NCBI GenBank assembly: GCA_938010045.1
Contig: CALLFZ010000026.1
Location: forward strand, 1 to 64,000
Source: an uncultured bacterium
GTDB taxonomy: Bacteria; Verrucomicrobiota; Kiritimatiellia; PWTM01
DNA length: 64,000 bases
Direction of reading: 5' to 3'
Shown: positions 1 through 8,932 of the stretch, piece by piece
Numbering within the stretch: the stretch's first letter is position 1
Layout of the letters: every line of letters begins with the position of its first letter
Program-made: the position numbers and the translations under genes
The notes under the pieces: model-generated
Databases searched by the model: none
Told to the model about the DNA's origin: nothing
The model's input: the letters and a program-made list of their open reading frames with translations, nothing else

Positions 1-67
1 GAGCACGGCGGGGGAGATGAACCACTACATTGAGGTGGAGGTGTACGGCCGCAAGCCGAAGAACTGA
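1..67 (+). CDS. C-terminal end of an unidentified protein (partial)
   Basis: The window opens inside a reading frame that ends at TGA 65-67. The last 21 residues include GEMNHYIEVEVYGRKPKN. The mix of acidic, aromatic and basic residues looks like real coding sequence, but it is too short to assign. No hairpin with a T-tract follows the stop directly, and the 214 bases up to the next promoter show no gene I can support. Confidence 0.5.
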   Translation, partial: STAGEMNHYIEVEVYGRKPKN

Positions 68-281
68 CCGGCCTGCGCCGGCAAGAGGCAAGGCGGTGGG
101 GGCGTCCCCGGCCCGCGGCCCGCGGGGTGAGGGAGCGACAATACCGCGCTCCAGCGGCCGGAGTCGTGACGCCCGGCTTCAATGTGCCGGCCGCGACGAG
201 TGTGCGTCGGACGAGACGGTGCGCCTCTCGTGAACCAGCGCCGTCGACCGGGACCGCTCGAGGTCGCCGCATGAGCCCGCG

Positions 282-310
282 TTGCGCGGGTTGGACATTT
301 CGCGTAGATT
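282..310 (+). promoter_or_regulatory. Promoter of the hom-lysC-cimA leader
   Basis: A -35 element TTGCGC (282-287) and a -10 element TAGATT (305-310) are separated by exactly 17 bases. This predicts transcription from about base 317, giving a leader of roughly 130 bases before hom. TTGCGG -35 elements at the same spacing or one base longer are seen at tpiA and the FkbM gene in this window, which supports the call. Confidence 0.5.
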
Positions 311-329
311 TTCCCGTGACCGCGGATGA

Positions 330-389
330 ATGAGCCGCGGACGATTCGCGATGGGCCGGATGATTACGATTTGGCGCGACGGGGCGTGA
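330..389 (+). CDS. Candidate leader peptide of the hom operon
   Basis: A 19-codon ORF encodes MSRGRFAMGRMITIWRDGA and ends with TGA 387-389. It lies between the predicted start of transcription (about 317) and a terminator hairpin at 410-432. Codons 11-14 are ATG ATT ACG ATT (Met-Ile-Thr-Ile). These are end products of the pathway that hom, lysC and cimA feed, as expected for ribosome-mediated attenuation of the thrL kind. No strong Shine-Dalgarno is visible; an in-frame ATG at 351 could be the real start. A second overlapping ORF (ATG 326, stop 407-409) has no amino-acid bias and is less likely. Function is inferred from position and codon content. Confidence 0.45.
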   Translation: MSRGRFAMGRMITIWRDGA

Positions 390-432
390 CGGAACGGTTT
401 GTCCGGTAGCCCCGCGGCGGCGGGGTTTTTTT
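380..432 (+). terminator. Attenuator: terminator hairpin with competing upstream segment
   Basis: CCCCGC (410-415), loop GGCG and GCGGGG (420-425) form a perfect stem followed by seven T (426-432), a textbook intrinsic terminator. It sits 17 bases before the GTG start of hom, so it must act on a transcript heading into hom. Upstream, CGGGGC (380-385), at the end of the leader ORF, can pair with GCCCCG (409-414) and would break the terminator stem. The alternative pairing is read from complementarity and has not been folded computationally. Confidence 0.6.
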
Positions 433-448
433 GTATCGGGTGGCGTTC

Positions 449-1762
449 GTGACAACGGCGATTGAAACGGGCGTAGCGATCCTCGGCTTCGGCACGGTGG
501 GCGGCGGTGTCGCGGATTTGCTGGTCCGCCACGGCGACCTGATTGCTGAGCGTTCGGGCGTGCGACTGGCGCTGCGCGCGATTGCCGACCTCGACCTCGA
601 GCGGTCGCGCGGTGTGCGGGTGGACCGCTCGTTGCTCACGCGCGATGCGGCGGCGGCGATCCACCGGGACGACGTGCAGGTCGTGGTGGAGACGATCGGC
701 GGGACGGGAGCGGCCCGCGAGCTGATCCTCTCGGCGCTGGAGGCCGGTAAGACGGTGGTCACGGCCAATAAGGCGCTGCTGGCCGAGCACGGCGTGGAGC
801 TCTTCGCCGCGGCGCGGCACAGTGGCGCGGGTCTGTACTTTGAGGCGTCGGTGGCCGGCGGCGTGCCGATCATCCGCGCGCTGCGTCAGGGGCTGGTCGC
901 GTCGCGGATCCCGGCGATCTTCGGAATTCTGAACGGCACCTGCAACTACATCCTCACGCGCATGGAAGAGGAGCGAGCGCCATTCGACGTGGTGCTGCGC
1001 GAGGCGCAGGCGGCAGGCTACGCCGAGGCGGATCCCTCGCTGGACGTGGACGGTGTGGACACGGCCCACAAGGCCGCGATCCTCGCGACGCTGGCCTGCG
1101 GCCGTCCGGTGCCGCTGCCGGCGGTCGGCACCGAGGGTATCCGGAGCGTGTCCAATCTCGACCTCGATTATGCTCGGGGGTTGGGATATGCGATCAAGCT
1201 ACTCGCGGTGATCCGCAACGAGTCGGGGGGGGTGAGCGTGCACGTCGGGCCGTGCCTCGTGCCGCGCTCCCACCTGCTCGGGCAGGTGCGGGACGTCTTC
1301 AACGCGGTGCTCGTGAAGGGCGACGCGTCGGGCGATACGATCTATTGCGGGCCGGGCGCGGGCCGGTTCCCGACGGCCGGCGCAATCGTGAGCGATCTCG
1401 TCGAAGCGGCCCGGCGCTGCGCGGCCGGCGCCGCGCATGACGACGCCTACGCGGGCGACCCGCCTCGCCTCCGCGCCGACACCTCCGACCGAGCGCGCTG
1501 GTACCTGCGTGTGATGCTGCGCGACCAGCCTGGAATGCTCGCGCGCGCGGCCGAGGTGCTCGGCCACCACGAGATCAGTATCGCGTCGGTCGTGCAGCGC
1601 GAGGCGCGCAGCGAGCCGCACGTGCCGGTGCTGTTCCTCACGCACCGCGCCGCGTTCGGCGCGGTTCGTCGTGCCCTCCGCGAGCTGGCGCGCATGGACG
1701 GCACCGGCGGGCCACCTGTGTGTTTTCGAATCGAAGACCTGGACGGAGAACCGAGCCGCTGA
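449..1762 (+). CDS. hom: Homoserine dehydrogenase
   Basis: Reduces aspartate semialdehyde to homoserine in threonine, methionine and isoleucine synthesis. The nucleotide-binding motif GFGTVGGG lies near the N-terminus. The catalytic/substrate domain contains EASVAGGVPIIRAL and NGTCNYILTRM, and a C-terminal ACT domain starts near WYLRVMLRDQPGMLARA. The length of about 437 residues is usual for ACT-containing bacterial enzymes. The GTG at 449 is chosen because an in-frame TTG at 431 lies in the T-tract of the attenuator. It is followed by lysC after 21 bases and is the first gene of a three-gene operon. The ACT domain suggests threonine feedback on top of the proposed attenuation. Confidence 0.95.
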   Translation: MTTAIETGVAILGFGTVGGGVADLLVRHGDLIAERSGVRLALRAIADLDLERSRGVRVDRSLLTRDAAAAIHRDDVQVVVETIGGTGAARELILSALEAGKTVVTANKALLAEHGVELFAAARHSGAGLYFEASVAGGVPIIRALRQGLVASRIPAIFGILNGTCNYILTRMEEERAPFDVVLREAQAAGYAEADPSLDVDGVDTAHKAAILATLACGRPVPLPAVGTEGIRSVSNLDLDYARGLGYAIKLLAVIRNESGGVSVHVGPCLVPRSHLLGQVRDVFNAVLVKGDASGDTIYCGPGAGRFPTAGAIVSDLVEAARRCAAGAAHDDAYAGDPPRLRADTSDRARWYLRVMLRDQPGMLARAAEVLGHHEISIASVVQREARSEPHVPVLFLTHRAAFGAVRRALRELARMDGTGGPPVCFRIEDLDGEPSR

Positions 1763-1783
1763 AGTGGCCTGAGGAGAGCGACG

Positions 1784-3070
1784 ATGGCGCTGGTGGTGCA
1801 GAAGTATGGCGGGAGTTCGGTTGCGGACGCGGCCTGCATGATCAACGTCGCCGAGCGGATTCGGCGGACGCGCGAGCGCGGCGACCAGGTGGTGGTCGTC
1901 GTCAGCGCGATGGGCGATGCGACCGACGACTTGATCGAGCTCGCGAAGCAGGTGAATCCCGATCCCGACCCGCGCGAAATGGACATGCTGCTGGCGACCG
2001 GCGAGCAGGTCTCGATCGCGATCCTCACGATGGCGCTGCACCGGCTCGGCGTGCCCGCGATTTCGCTCACCGGTCCGCAGGCCGGCATCTTCGCCGAGGG
2101 CATCCACCTGAAGGGTCGCATCCGCGACGTCCGTCCCGAACGCATTTGGCGCGCGCTGCGCGAGAACAAGGTCGTGATCGTCGCGGGCTTCCAGGGGCTC
2201 GACTCGAGCGACGACATCGTGACGTTGGGCCGCGGCGGCTCGGACATGACCGCCGTCGCGCTCGCTTGGGCGCTGAAGGCCGATTGCTGCCAGTTCTACA
2301 AGGATGTGCCGGGCGTGTTCACGGCCGATCCGCGCATCGTGCCCGAGGCGCGTAAGCTCGACTCGATCTCGTACGACGAGATGCTCGAGCTGGCGAGCAT
2401 GGGCGCCGCGGTGCTGCAGTCGCGCGCGGTCGAGTTCGCGTCGGCCTATCGCGTGCCGCTGGAGGTGCTCTCGAGTTTCGAGGACCGGCCGGGCACGCGG
2501 GTGTGTGAGGAGACCCCCGACATGGAAAAAATCATCGTGCGCGGTGTCGCGGCCGACACCCAGCAGGCGAAGATCACGCTGATGGAGGTCCCTGACCGCC
2601 CGGGCATCGCCGCCGCGATCTTCACCGCGATGGCGAACGCGGGCATCAACGTGGACATGATTGTGCTGAACGTGCGCGCCCAGGGTCAACGGGCGGACCT
2701 CTCGTTCACGGTTCCGGTCACCGATCTCAAGACCGCGCTGAAGGTGGTTGGCGAGGTGGTGCCGGAGGTCGCCTCGACCGGCGTGACGCACGACGCCGAC
2801 ATCGCGCTGGTCAGTATCGTCGGCGTTGGCATGCGGAGCCACTCCGGCGTCGCCGCCCGTATGTTCTCGGCGCTCGCCCGACACGGCATCGATATCCAGA
2901 TGATCTCGACCTCCGAGATCAAGATCTCGGTCGTGATCGCGAAGTCGCAGGCGGCCGAGGCCGTGCGGGTGCTCCACCGCGAGTTCGAGCTCGACCGCGA
3001 GTCGGCGACGCCCCGCGCGCGCCGGCGCGCCGCCTCACCTGCGCGTTCGCGCGCACGGCGCACGCGATGA
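1784..3070 (+). CDS. lysC: Aspartate kinase
   Basis: Phosphorylates aspartate, the first step of the aspartate family. The kinase domain starts with VVQKYGGSSV and contains GRGGSDMTAVALAWAL. Two ACT domains follow from about residue 250. At 428 residues it is a stand-alone monofunctional enzyme. A Shine-Dalgarno GAGGAGAG precedes the ATG. The stop overlaps the cimA start by four bases (ATGA). The last ~24 residues form an Arg/Ala/Ser-rich basic tail beyond the usual end of the family. An internal in-frame ATG with its own Shine-Dalgarno suggests a separate beta subunit as well. Confidence 0.95.
   Translation: MALVVQKYGGSSVADAACMINVAERIRRTRERGDQVVVVVSAMGDATDDLIELAKQVNPDPDPREMDMLLATGEQVSIAILTMALHRLGVPAISLTGPQAGIFAEGIHLKGRIRDVRPERIWRALRENKVVIVAGFQGLDSSDDIVTLGRGGSDMTAVALAWALKADCCQFYKDVPGVFTADPRIVPEARKLDSISYDEMLELASMGAAVLQSRAVEFASAYRVPLEVLSSFEDRPGTRVCEETPDMEKIIVRGVAADTQQAKITLMEVPDRPGIAAAIFTAMANAGINVDMIVLNVRAQGQRADLSFTVPVTDLKTALKVVGEVVPEVASTGVTHDADIALVSIVGVGMRSHSGVAARMFSALARHGIDIQMISTSEIKISVVIAKSQAAEAVRVLHREFELDRESATPRARRRAASPARSRARRTR
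2507..2524 (+). promoter_or_regulatory. Internal ribosome-binding site and start for a possible aspartokinase beta subunit
   Basis: Inside lysC, GAGGAG (2507-2512) stands nine bases before an in-frame ATG (2522-2524). Translation from here would give a ~182-residue protein made of the two ACT domains only (starting MEKIIVRGVAAD). Bacillus and Corynebacterium lysC genes are known to produce such a regulatory beta subunit from an internal start. Use of this start here is inferred. Confidence 0.45.
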
Positions 3071-4677
3071 GCCCCACGGTCGAGCTCTACGACACCACGC
3101 TGCGCGACGGCGCGCAGGCGGAGGGCGTCTCGTTCACGCTCGTGGGCAAGTTGCGCGTTGCGCAGCGGCTGGACGCGTTCGGCGTGGACTACATCGAAGG
3201 CGGCTACGCGGGCTCGAATCCGAAGGACATGGAGTTCTTCGCCCAGGCGCGTCAGCTGAACCTGCGCCACGCGCGGATTGTCGCGTTCGGCAGCACCCGC
3301 CGCGCCAAGCGCAGCGCCGACGAGGACGAGGGACTCGCCGCGCTGCTCAAGGCCGAGACCCCGGCGGTCGCAATCTTCGGCAAGTCGTGGCGACTCCACG
3401 TCCACGAGGTGCTGCGCACGAGCGAAGAAGAAAACCTGCGCATGATCGCCGACACCATCCGCCGGCTGAAGGGCGCTGGCCGCGAGGTGATCTACGACGC
3501 GGAACACTTCTTCGACGGCTGGCGCGACTCGCCCGAGTACGCGGCGCGTACGCTCGCAAGCGCACGCGAGGCGGGCGCGGACGTGCTCGTGCTGTGCGAT
3601 ACGAACGGCGGTACGATGCCGCACGAAGTCGAGGCCATCACCGCCGAGGTGGTCCGGCGGTTCGGCGGCCGCATCGGCATCCATGCGCATAACGACAGCG
3701 AGGTGGCCGTCGCGAACTCGCTGGCGGCGGTTCGCGCGGGCGCCCAACACGTGCAGGGTACGATCAACGGCTTCGGCGAGCGCTGCGGCAACGCGAACCT
3801 CATCTCGCTCGTGCCCAACCTCGTGGTGAGGCTCGGGTGCACGTGTCTGCGGCCCGACGCGCTGCGCGAGCTGAAGGCGGTCTCCGAATTCGTGTACGAG
3901 ATGGCCGACATCCGCCCATACCCGAGGCAGCCGTTCGTCGGCGACAGCGCATTCGCACACAAGGCCGGCGTCCACGCGGACGCTGTCCGAAAATGCCCCC
4001 GCGCCTACGAGCACATTGATCCGGCGCTCGTCGGCAATGAGCGGCGCATTCTCGTCTCCGAGCTTTCCGGCGCCAGCAACGTGTTTTTAAAAGCTGTCGA
4101 AATGGGCCTGGCGATGGACCGCGACTCGCCCGAGGTGCGCACGGTGCTGCGAGAGCTCGAACGGCTCGAACGCAGCGGCTACCAATTCGAAGCCGCCGAA
4201 GCCTCGTTCCGGCTGCTCGTGGAAAAGGTGCTGAAGCGGCATCGGTCATTCTTCAGCCTCGACGCGTTCCGCGTGATCGTGGAAAAACGACGCGCGGGCG
4301 AACCCTGCATCTCTGAGGCAACTGTGAAGCTGCACGTGGACGGACAGCCTGTCCACACCGTCGGCGAGGGGGATGGACCGGTGGATGCGCTGAACCAGGC
4401 CCTGCGCAAGGCGCTCGAGCCCTTCTATCCGGTCGTGCGGGATGTGAAACTCGTGGACTACAGCGTCCGCATCCTCGACCCGCAGGCCGCGACGGCGGCC
4501 AAGACCCGCGTACTGATCGAATCGTCCGCGGGCGGCCGCTCGTGGAGCACGATCGGCGTCTCGGACAACATCATCGAGGCCTCCTGGGAGGCGCTCGTGG
4601 ACGGCATCGAGTACAAGCTGTTTCTCGATGAGCAGTCCCGCGTCTCGTCCGCACCAACCGATCCGCCGGGTCCCTGA
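3067..4677 (+). CDS. cimA: (R)-citramalate synthase
   Basis: Condenses pyruvate with acetyl-CoA to (R)-citramalate, opening a threonine-independent route to isoleucine. It belongs to the DRE-TIM metallolyase family. YDTTLRDGAQAEGVSFT near the N-terminus carries the R-D metal/substrate residues, HAHNDSEVAVANSLAAV is the second metal site, and a C-terminal LeuA-type allosteric domain follows (KLVDYSVRI). The length of 536 residues and the VSFT context match the long citramalate-synthase group better than 2-isopropylmalate or homocitrate synthases. The ATG overlaps the lysC stop (ATGA), so translation is probably coupled. Confidence 0.92.
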   Translation: MSPTVELYDTTLRDGAQAEGVSFTLVGKLRVAQRLDAFGVDYIEGGYAGSNPKDMEFFAQARQLNLRHARIVAFGSTRRAKRSADEDEGLAALLKAETPAVAIFGKSWRLHVHEVLRTSEEENLRMIADTIRRLKGAGREVIYDAEHFFDGWRDSPEYAARTLASAREAGADVLVLCDTNGGTMPHEVEAITAEVVRRFGGRIGIHAHNDSEVAVANSLAAVRAGAQHVQGTINGFGERCGNANLISLVPNLVVRLGCTCLRPDALRELKAVSEFVYEMADIRPYPRQPFVGDSAFAHKAGVHADAVRKCPRAYEHIDPALVGNERRILVSELSGASNVFLKAVEMGLAMDRDSPEVRTVLRELERLERSGYQFEAAEASFRLLVEKVLKRHRSFFSLDAFRVIVEKRRAGEPCISEATVKLHVDGQPVHTVGEGDGPVDALNQALRKALEPFYPVVRDVKLVDYSVRILDPQAATAAKTRVLIESSAGGRSWSTIGVSDNIIEASWEALVDGIEYKLFLDEQSRVSSAPTDPPGP

Positions 4678-5349
4678 AGCCGCCGCCCGGCGGGGCCCGC
4701 GGACCGGTTCGACGAGCGGCGGACCTCCACGCTGAAGGCGCGCGGATGCCGGCGATCCCAGCGCTGTTTTGAGGGGTCTGGACGGACGTGGCCGTGAGGG
4801 CACGACGATCAATCTGCGGCCGTGGTGCGTCCGACACTGCTTCGCCGGCCCTCCGTTGGATAGCCACGGCCATCACGCTCGGAGTGGCAATGAATTGAAT
4901 GGGACCTCGGCGTACGCGATCGCTGCGAGATCCCAGGGGCGGCCGTGACCTCGGATCGCCTGCTGATCCGCGGCGACAGGTTTTTCTTTTGCTGACCACC
5001 TCGGGGCCGTGATCCGGATTGAGGGTGAAGGCGGAGCAAGTGGAATGGGTCGGGGTCGGACACTTGCCCCTGGACCTTCTCGCGGGGCTCCAATTCGTTC
5101 GCCGAGGCGCTGTGCGGAAACACATCCGCCGCCCATTCGCCCGTCCCTTTCGCGGTGAGCTCACCGATCAAGTCCGATTCCCAACCGCGGCGGGTCTCAT
5201 GGGCGTCCTCTTCGGCTCGATCGTTCTCCACAGAACGGGTTCCGTCGCCCGCAGTTCGAACAGCGCGTCGTCGCCGAGGCTGGTGGGAGCTCGGTTGCAC
5301 GTTGGCCAATGGCCATCATGCTCGACACGGTTTCAGTGATCTGGTCGGC
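4678..5349 (+). other. Intergenic stretch without a recognisable gene
   Basis: About 670 bases between cimA and the next promoter. Open frames on the minus strand here (for example 4809-5309) have no recognisable motifs and Arg/Ser/Pro-biased composition. I see no tRNA or T-tailed hairpin. A GGGGTCGGACAC motif near 5050 resembles short dispersed intergenic repeats of other GC-rich bacteria, but I found no second copy in this window. Confidence 0.4.
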
Positions 5350-5378
5350 TTGTGATTGGTGACGGTCGCGAAAATACT
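5350..5378 (+). promoter_or_regulatory. Promoter of the ArnT-like glycosyltransferase gene
   Basis: TTGTGA (5350-5355), 17 bases, AATACT (5373-5378). Transcription should start near 5385, only about seven bases before the ATG at 5392. The promoter overlaps the upstream in-frame TTG at 5356, which argues that the TTG is not the start codon. Confidence 0.45.
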
Positions 5379-5391
5379 TCGCTTTTGGCCG

Positions 5392-7155
5392 ATGCATTCA
5401 CCCCGTCCACGTACGCTCGAGGCTCTCGGCGCCATTGCGCTGGCGCTGCTGGCCCTGATCTTGTTGCTGCCGGGTAGCGCAACACTGCCGCTGCTCGACC
5501 GCGACGAACCCCGGTTTTCGCGCGCGACGATCGAGATGATCGAGCGGGGCGACTGGGTCGTGCCGTGGTTCAACGGCGACTATCGCTTCGACAAGCCGGT
5601 GCTAACCTACTGGTTGATGCGCGGGGGCTATGCGCTGGCCGGCCGCACCGAGCTTGGCGCGCGGCTTCACTCGATTGTCGCGGCGGCGCTGATGGCCGTG
5701 CTGCTTCATGCGATGGCGACGCGGTGGTGGAGTTCGGCGGCCGGCATGGCGGCGGGGCTAACCTGGCTGTTTTCGCTGCAGGTCTTCATTCACGGTCGCG
5801 CTGCGGTGGCGGACATGCCGATGGTGCTGGCCGTCACGGCGGCACAGTATGCGCTATGGAATCTCGTCGGCGCCGACGGTGCGGGCCCCCGTCGAGGTTG
5901 GTGGTGGCTGCTATGGCTTTGCCTCGGCCTCGGTTTTCTCGCGAAGGGACCGGTGGCGGTTCTGGTCCCGCTGGTCACGCTTCTGCTGTGGCGTTGGGTG
6001 TTCGAACGGCGGCCGCTGCCGTGGCGTCAGCTCGATGCGTTGCGCGGCCTCGCCTTGATGCTTGCCGTGATCGCGCCGTGGGGGCTGCTGGCGCTCAGGC
6101 GCACTGGCGGCGCGTTCTGGCGCGTCGGCATCGGCCACCACGTGGTGCGGCGTGGCCTCGAAGCTTTCGACGGCCGGCCGTTCATCCCCTTCTACTATGT
6201 GCCGACGGCCCTGTTCAGCTATTTTCCATGGATGGCTTGGCTCGGCGCAGTCCTGCTGGTGGCGCGGCGCGAGCGGTCGCCCCGAACGCGGTTTCTGCTT
6301 TCATGGTGGCTTTCGCCCTACCTGATCTTTTTCGCCTACACGACCCAGCTACCGCACTACATCCTGCCGGGTATGCCAGCGTTTTTTCTGCTGCTCGGCC
6401 GCGCGACGGATCCCTCGGCCGGCGCGATCGCGCGCCGCGCGGCGGACCTGCCGCGGTGGTCGCGGCGCTGGCGGGCCGGCGTGATCGCGCTGGGCGGAAC
6501 GCTGATCGTGCTGGCGGCCGCAGCGGCATGGGCCGCCCGGGGCGACCCGGTGTTCGGGCCGCTCGCACCGCTCCTGGGGGGGCTGTCGGTGCTTCTGGCC
6601 GGGCTTCTCACGGCCCAGTGGCTGTATCCTCGGCCGTCCTCTCCTGTGATGGTGGCCGCCGTGCTGATGCTCACGATTGGGGGCGAGGTGTTCGCCCGCT
6701 CGTTGCGCGAACTGTCCGCTGGGCCCGCCTTGCAGGCCGCCCTCGGGCCGCTGCCGCCCGATGTCGAGTGCATCTGGCATCGCTATCAGGAGCCCTCCAC
6801 TGTGTTTTACACGGGGTGCCGCTGGCGAGCGCTGGGCGGCGTCGAGGAGATCCGCGACCGCATGCGCACCCCCGGCCCGCGGGTAGTTCTGGCCGCCGCC
6901 GAGCGACTCGACGTGGACGACCTGCTGCGCACCCGGCTGGCGGAACGCGTCTGGGGCCGCCCGAAACGCGCACGGACCGACTGGAGCGATGAGATCGCCC
7001 GCCTCGAGGTGACGGGCTACCGCCGCCGTGATCTGCGCGTTTTTGTGATCGGTACGGGGTCATGGTATACCTTGGTCGTGTTCGACAATCTCGAGGGGCT
7101 CTCCGGCCGCGAGCCGGTTGCCTCGTTGCCCGTAACCAGCGGAGGTGCGCGATGA
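5392..7155 (+). CDS. ArnT/PMT-like membrane glycosyltransferase
   Basis: An integral membrane protein of 587 residues with about ten or more hydrophobic segments. The N-terminal loop carries LLDRDEPRFSRATIEMIERG and then DKPVLTYWL. This acidic DRDE-R pattern is typical of the first periplasmic loop of lipid-linked sugar transferases of the PMT/ArnT group (GT-C fold). Such enzymes move a sugar from a polyprenyl-phosphate carrier to a lipid or protein outside the cytoplasmic membrane; the acceptor cannot be read from the sequence. Start ATG 5392 is preferred over TTG 5356, which lies in the promoter. The stop overlaps the next gene's start (ATGATGA), so the two are probably co-translated. Confidence 0.8.
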   Translation: MHSPRPRTLEALGAIALALLALILLLPGSATLPLLDRDEPRFSRATIEMIERGDWVVPWFNGDYRFDKPVLTYWLMRGGYALAGRTELGARLHSIVAAALMAVLLHAMATRWWSSAAGMAAGLTWLFSLQVFIHGRAAVADMPMVLAVTAAQYALWNLVGADGAGPRRGWWWLLWLCLGLGFLAKGPVAVLVPLVTLLLWRWVFERRPLPWRQLDALRGLALMLAVIAPWGLLALRRTGGAFWRVGIGHHVVRRGLEAFDGRPFIPFYYVPTALFSYFPWMAWLGAVLLVARRERSPRTRFLLSWWLSPYLIFFAYTTQLPHYILPGMPAFFLLLGRATDPSAGAIARRAADLPRWSRRWRAGVIALGGTLIVLAAAAAWAARGDPVFGPLAPLLGGLSVLLAGLLTAQWLYPRPSSPVMVAAVLMLTIGGEVFARSLRELSAGPALQAALGPLPPDVECIWHRYQEPSTVFYTGCRWRALGGVEEIRDRMRTPGPRVVLAAAERLDVDDLLRTRLAERVWGRPKRARTDWSDEIARLEVTGYRRRDLRVFVIGTGSWYTLVVFDNLEGLSGREPVASLPVTSGGAR

Positions 7156-8435
7156 TGAATCGTCGAACATTCTTGGAAACAGCGGCCGCAGGGCTCGCGG
7201 CCGGAGCGGCGGCGCGCGTCGCCGGCCAAGGGCCCGCCGCAGAGCCGGTGCGCATCGGTCTGATCGGCTGCGGCTGGTACGGCGGCGTGCTGCTCGACGC
7301 AGCCCACCGCGTCGGCGGTGTCGAGATCGTCGCCCTTTGCGACGTGGATCGTCGTCACCTCGAAGAGACCGCCGCGAAGATCGCCGAGCGCCAGAACGGG
7401 CGCCGCCCGCGCACGTACAAACTGTATGAGGAGATGCTGGCCGCCGGCGGACTCGACGCGGTGTTCATCGCCACCCCACCGCACTGGCATGCGCTCCAGT
7501 TCCTCGCCGCGCTCGAAGCGGGGCTGCACATCTATTGCGAAAAACCACTCGCCTACGACATCCGCGAGTGCCAAGCGATGGTTCGCGCGGCCGAGGCGCG
7601 ACCGAAGCAAGTCGTTCAGGTCGGCTTCCAGCGACGCCAGAGCCCCGCGTGGCAGCAGGTTCGCGAGTTCATTCGCCAAGGCGGCCTCGGCGCTATGCGC
7701 CAGCTCGAAGCGCAGATCCACTACACCGCGGGTCTACTCGACTCCACCCCGCAGGACCCGCCGGCCGAGCTCGATTGGGATCTTTGGTGCGGGCCCGGCC
7801 CGAAACTGCCCTACTCCCCACAGGTTGGCCACAAGGCATGGCGGCTGGAGCGCGAGGTCGGCCACGGCCATCTCGTCGACTGGGGGATCCACCTGATCGA
7901 CGCTGCCCGCGGACTGCTCGGCGCCGATGTCCCCCGGCGTGTAAGTGCCAGCGGCGCACTGGTGAAGTACGGCGGCCGAATCACCACGCCTGACACGATG
8001 AGCGCGTGGTTCGAGTTCGGCGACGTGCCGCTCCTGTGGCGACATCGCCTGTGGGGAGCGCAGGAACACGATCCCGAGACCCAAAACGGGATCTTCATAT
8101 ACGGCGATGACGGCACGATCTTCGTCGCCGATCAACGCTGGGTGTTCACGCCGCGCGGCAACCCATCGGCACGCAAGGTCACCGAGGCAAAAAGCGATCT
8201 CGCGCGCGAACACATGGCCCAGTTTTTGACCGCCATCCGCGAACGACGGCCTGCGGGCTGCTCGCCGCGAGATGGCGCCGCCTCGACCCTCGCGGTCAAG
8301 CTGGCCATGATCTCGATGGACCTCGGCCGCACCGTGGAGTGGGACGCCGCCCGCGAACAGATCGTCGGCGAGGATGCCGTGGCCCGGATGAAGCGCGACT
8401 ACCGGGCGCCGTGGCGACATCCGTGGTCCGGATAA
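7152..8435 (+). CDS. Gfo/Idh/MocA-family oxidoreductase with Tat signal
   Basis: NAD(P)-dependent sugar or inositol dehydrogenase family. It begins with a twin-arginine signal (MMNRRTFLETAAAG followed by an Ala-rich h-region), so it is probably exported folded with its cofactor. The Rossmann domain has IGLIGCGWYGG near residue 37 and the family signature EKPLAYD near residue 135. The C-terminal alpha/beta domain contains VGHGHLVDWGIHLID. At ~427 residues it fits the family. A GGAGG Shine-Dalgarno lies just before the ATG. Tat-exported Gfo/Idh proteins are abundant in PVC bacteria; the substrate is unknown. Confidence 0.9.
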   Translation: MMNRRTFLETAAAGLAAGAAARVAGQGPAAEPVRIGLIGCGWYGGVLLDAAHRVGGVEIVALCDVDRRHLEETAAKIAERQNGRRPRTYKLYEEMLAAGGLDAVFIATPPHWHALQFLAALEAGLHIYCEKPLAYDIRECQAMVRAAEARPKQVVQVGFQRRQSPAWQQVREFIRQGGLGAMRQLEAQIHYTAGLLDSTPQDPPAELDWDLWCGPGPKLPYSPQVGHKAWRLEREVGHGHLVDWGIHLIDAARGLLGADVPRRVSASGALVKYGGRITTPDTMSAWFEFGDVPLLWRHRLWGAQEHDPETQNGIFIYGDDGTIFVADQRWVFTPRGNPSARKVTEAKSDLAREHMAQFLTAIRERRPAGCSPRDGAASTLAVKLAMISMDLGRTVEWDAAREQIVGEDAVARMKRDYRAPWRHPWSG

Positions 8436-8932
8436 GCTCGGCCGGCACGTTTGGCGGACGTTCTTCTCCTGGGCCATGGGACGGTTGGCTCTTTGATAGC
8501 TGCGGTTTTCGATCTCTGGGCTCGCCGTTTTTGCAATTTCGCTATGAGCGGCGAGAACAAACCGCGCCTCGATTCTCCACGCTTGCGGCGGGACACGCCA
8601 CCGCCGGTAGGCCGGAATCTCCGGATCCGGTCTTCGCGGATCATGCAGCTCATTTGACAAATCCGCAGGTTCAGATCCATGCGCGTTGCGCGGCGGCGCC
8701 GCCATGGCGAACCATGAACGCCACAGGACGGTTCATGACCCGCGCCCTGGCCGACAAGACGGTCAGGCCATCTCTCTGCCTTTGGCACGCGACCTGCTCG
8801 AATGCTCCAGTGTGCGTTGCGTTGTTTGAGTGGCACATGAGCACGGTTCTCGTTATCATGAACGAAGCGAACTGGGATTTCGATGGAGTGCCAAATGAGG
8901 GCCAAGAGCGGCGCGCGGGTGGAGCGGGCAAC
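8436..8932 (+). other. Intergenic stretch without a recognisable gene
   Basis: About 500 bases between the oxidoreductase and the next small gene. The open frame that runs through it in phase with the next gene has no family-like content before base 8933. No tRNA or terminator was recognised. Confidence 0.4.

Noticed and set aside
326-409. 27-codon ORF overlapping the hom leader peptide in another frame
   Set aside because: It ends right at the terminator stem but has no run of pathway amino-acid codons; the frame from 330 fits attenuation better.
4809-5309. Minus-strand open frame in the cimA-glycosyltransferase gap
   Set aside because: No motif, no Shine-Dalgarno, and Arg/Ser/Pro-biased composition; not convincing as a gene.
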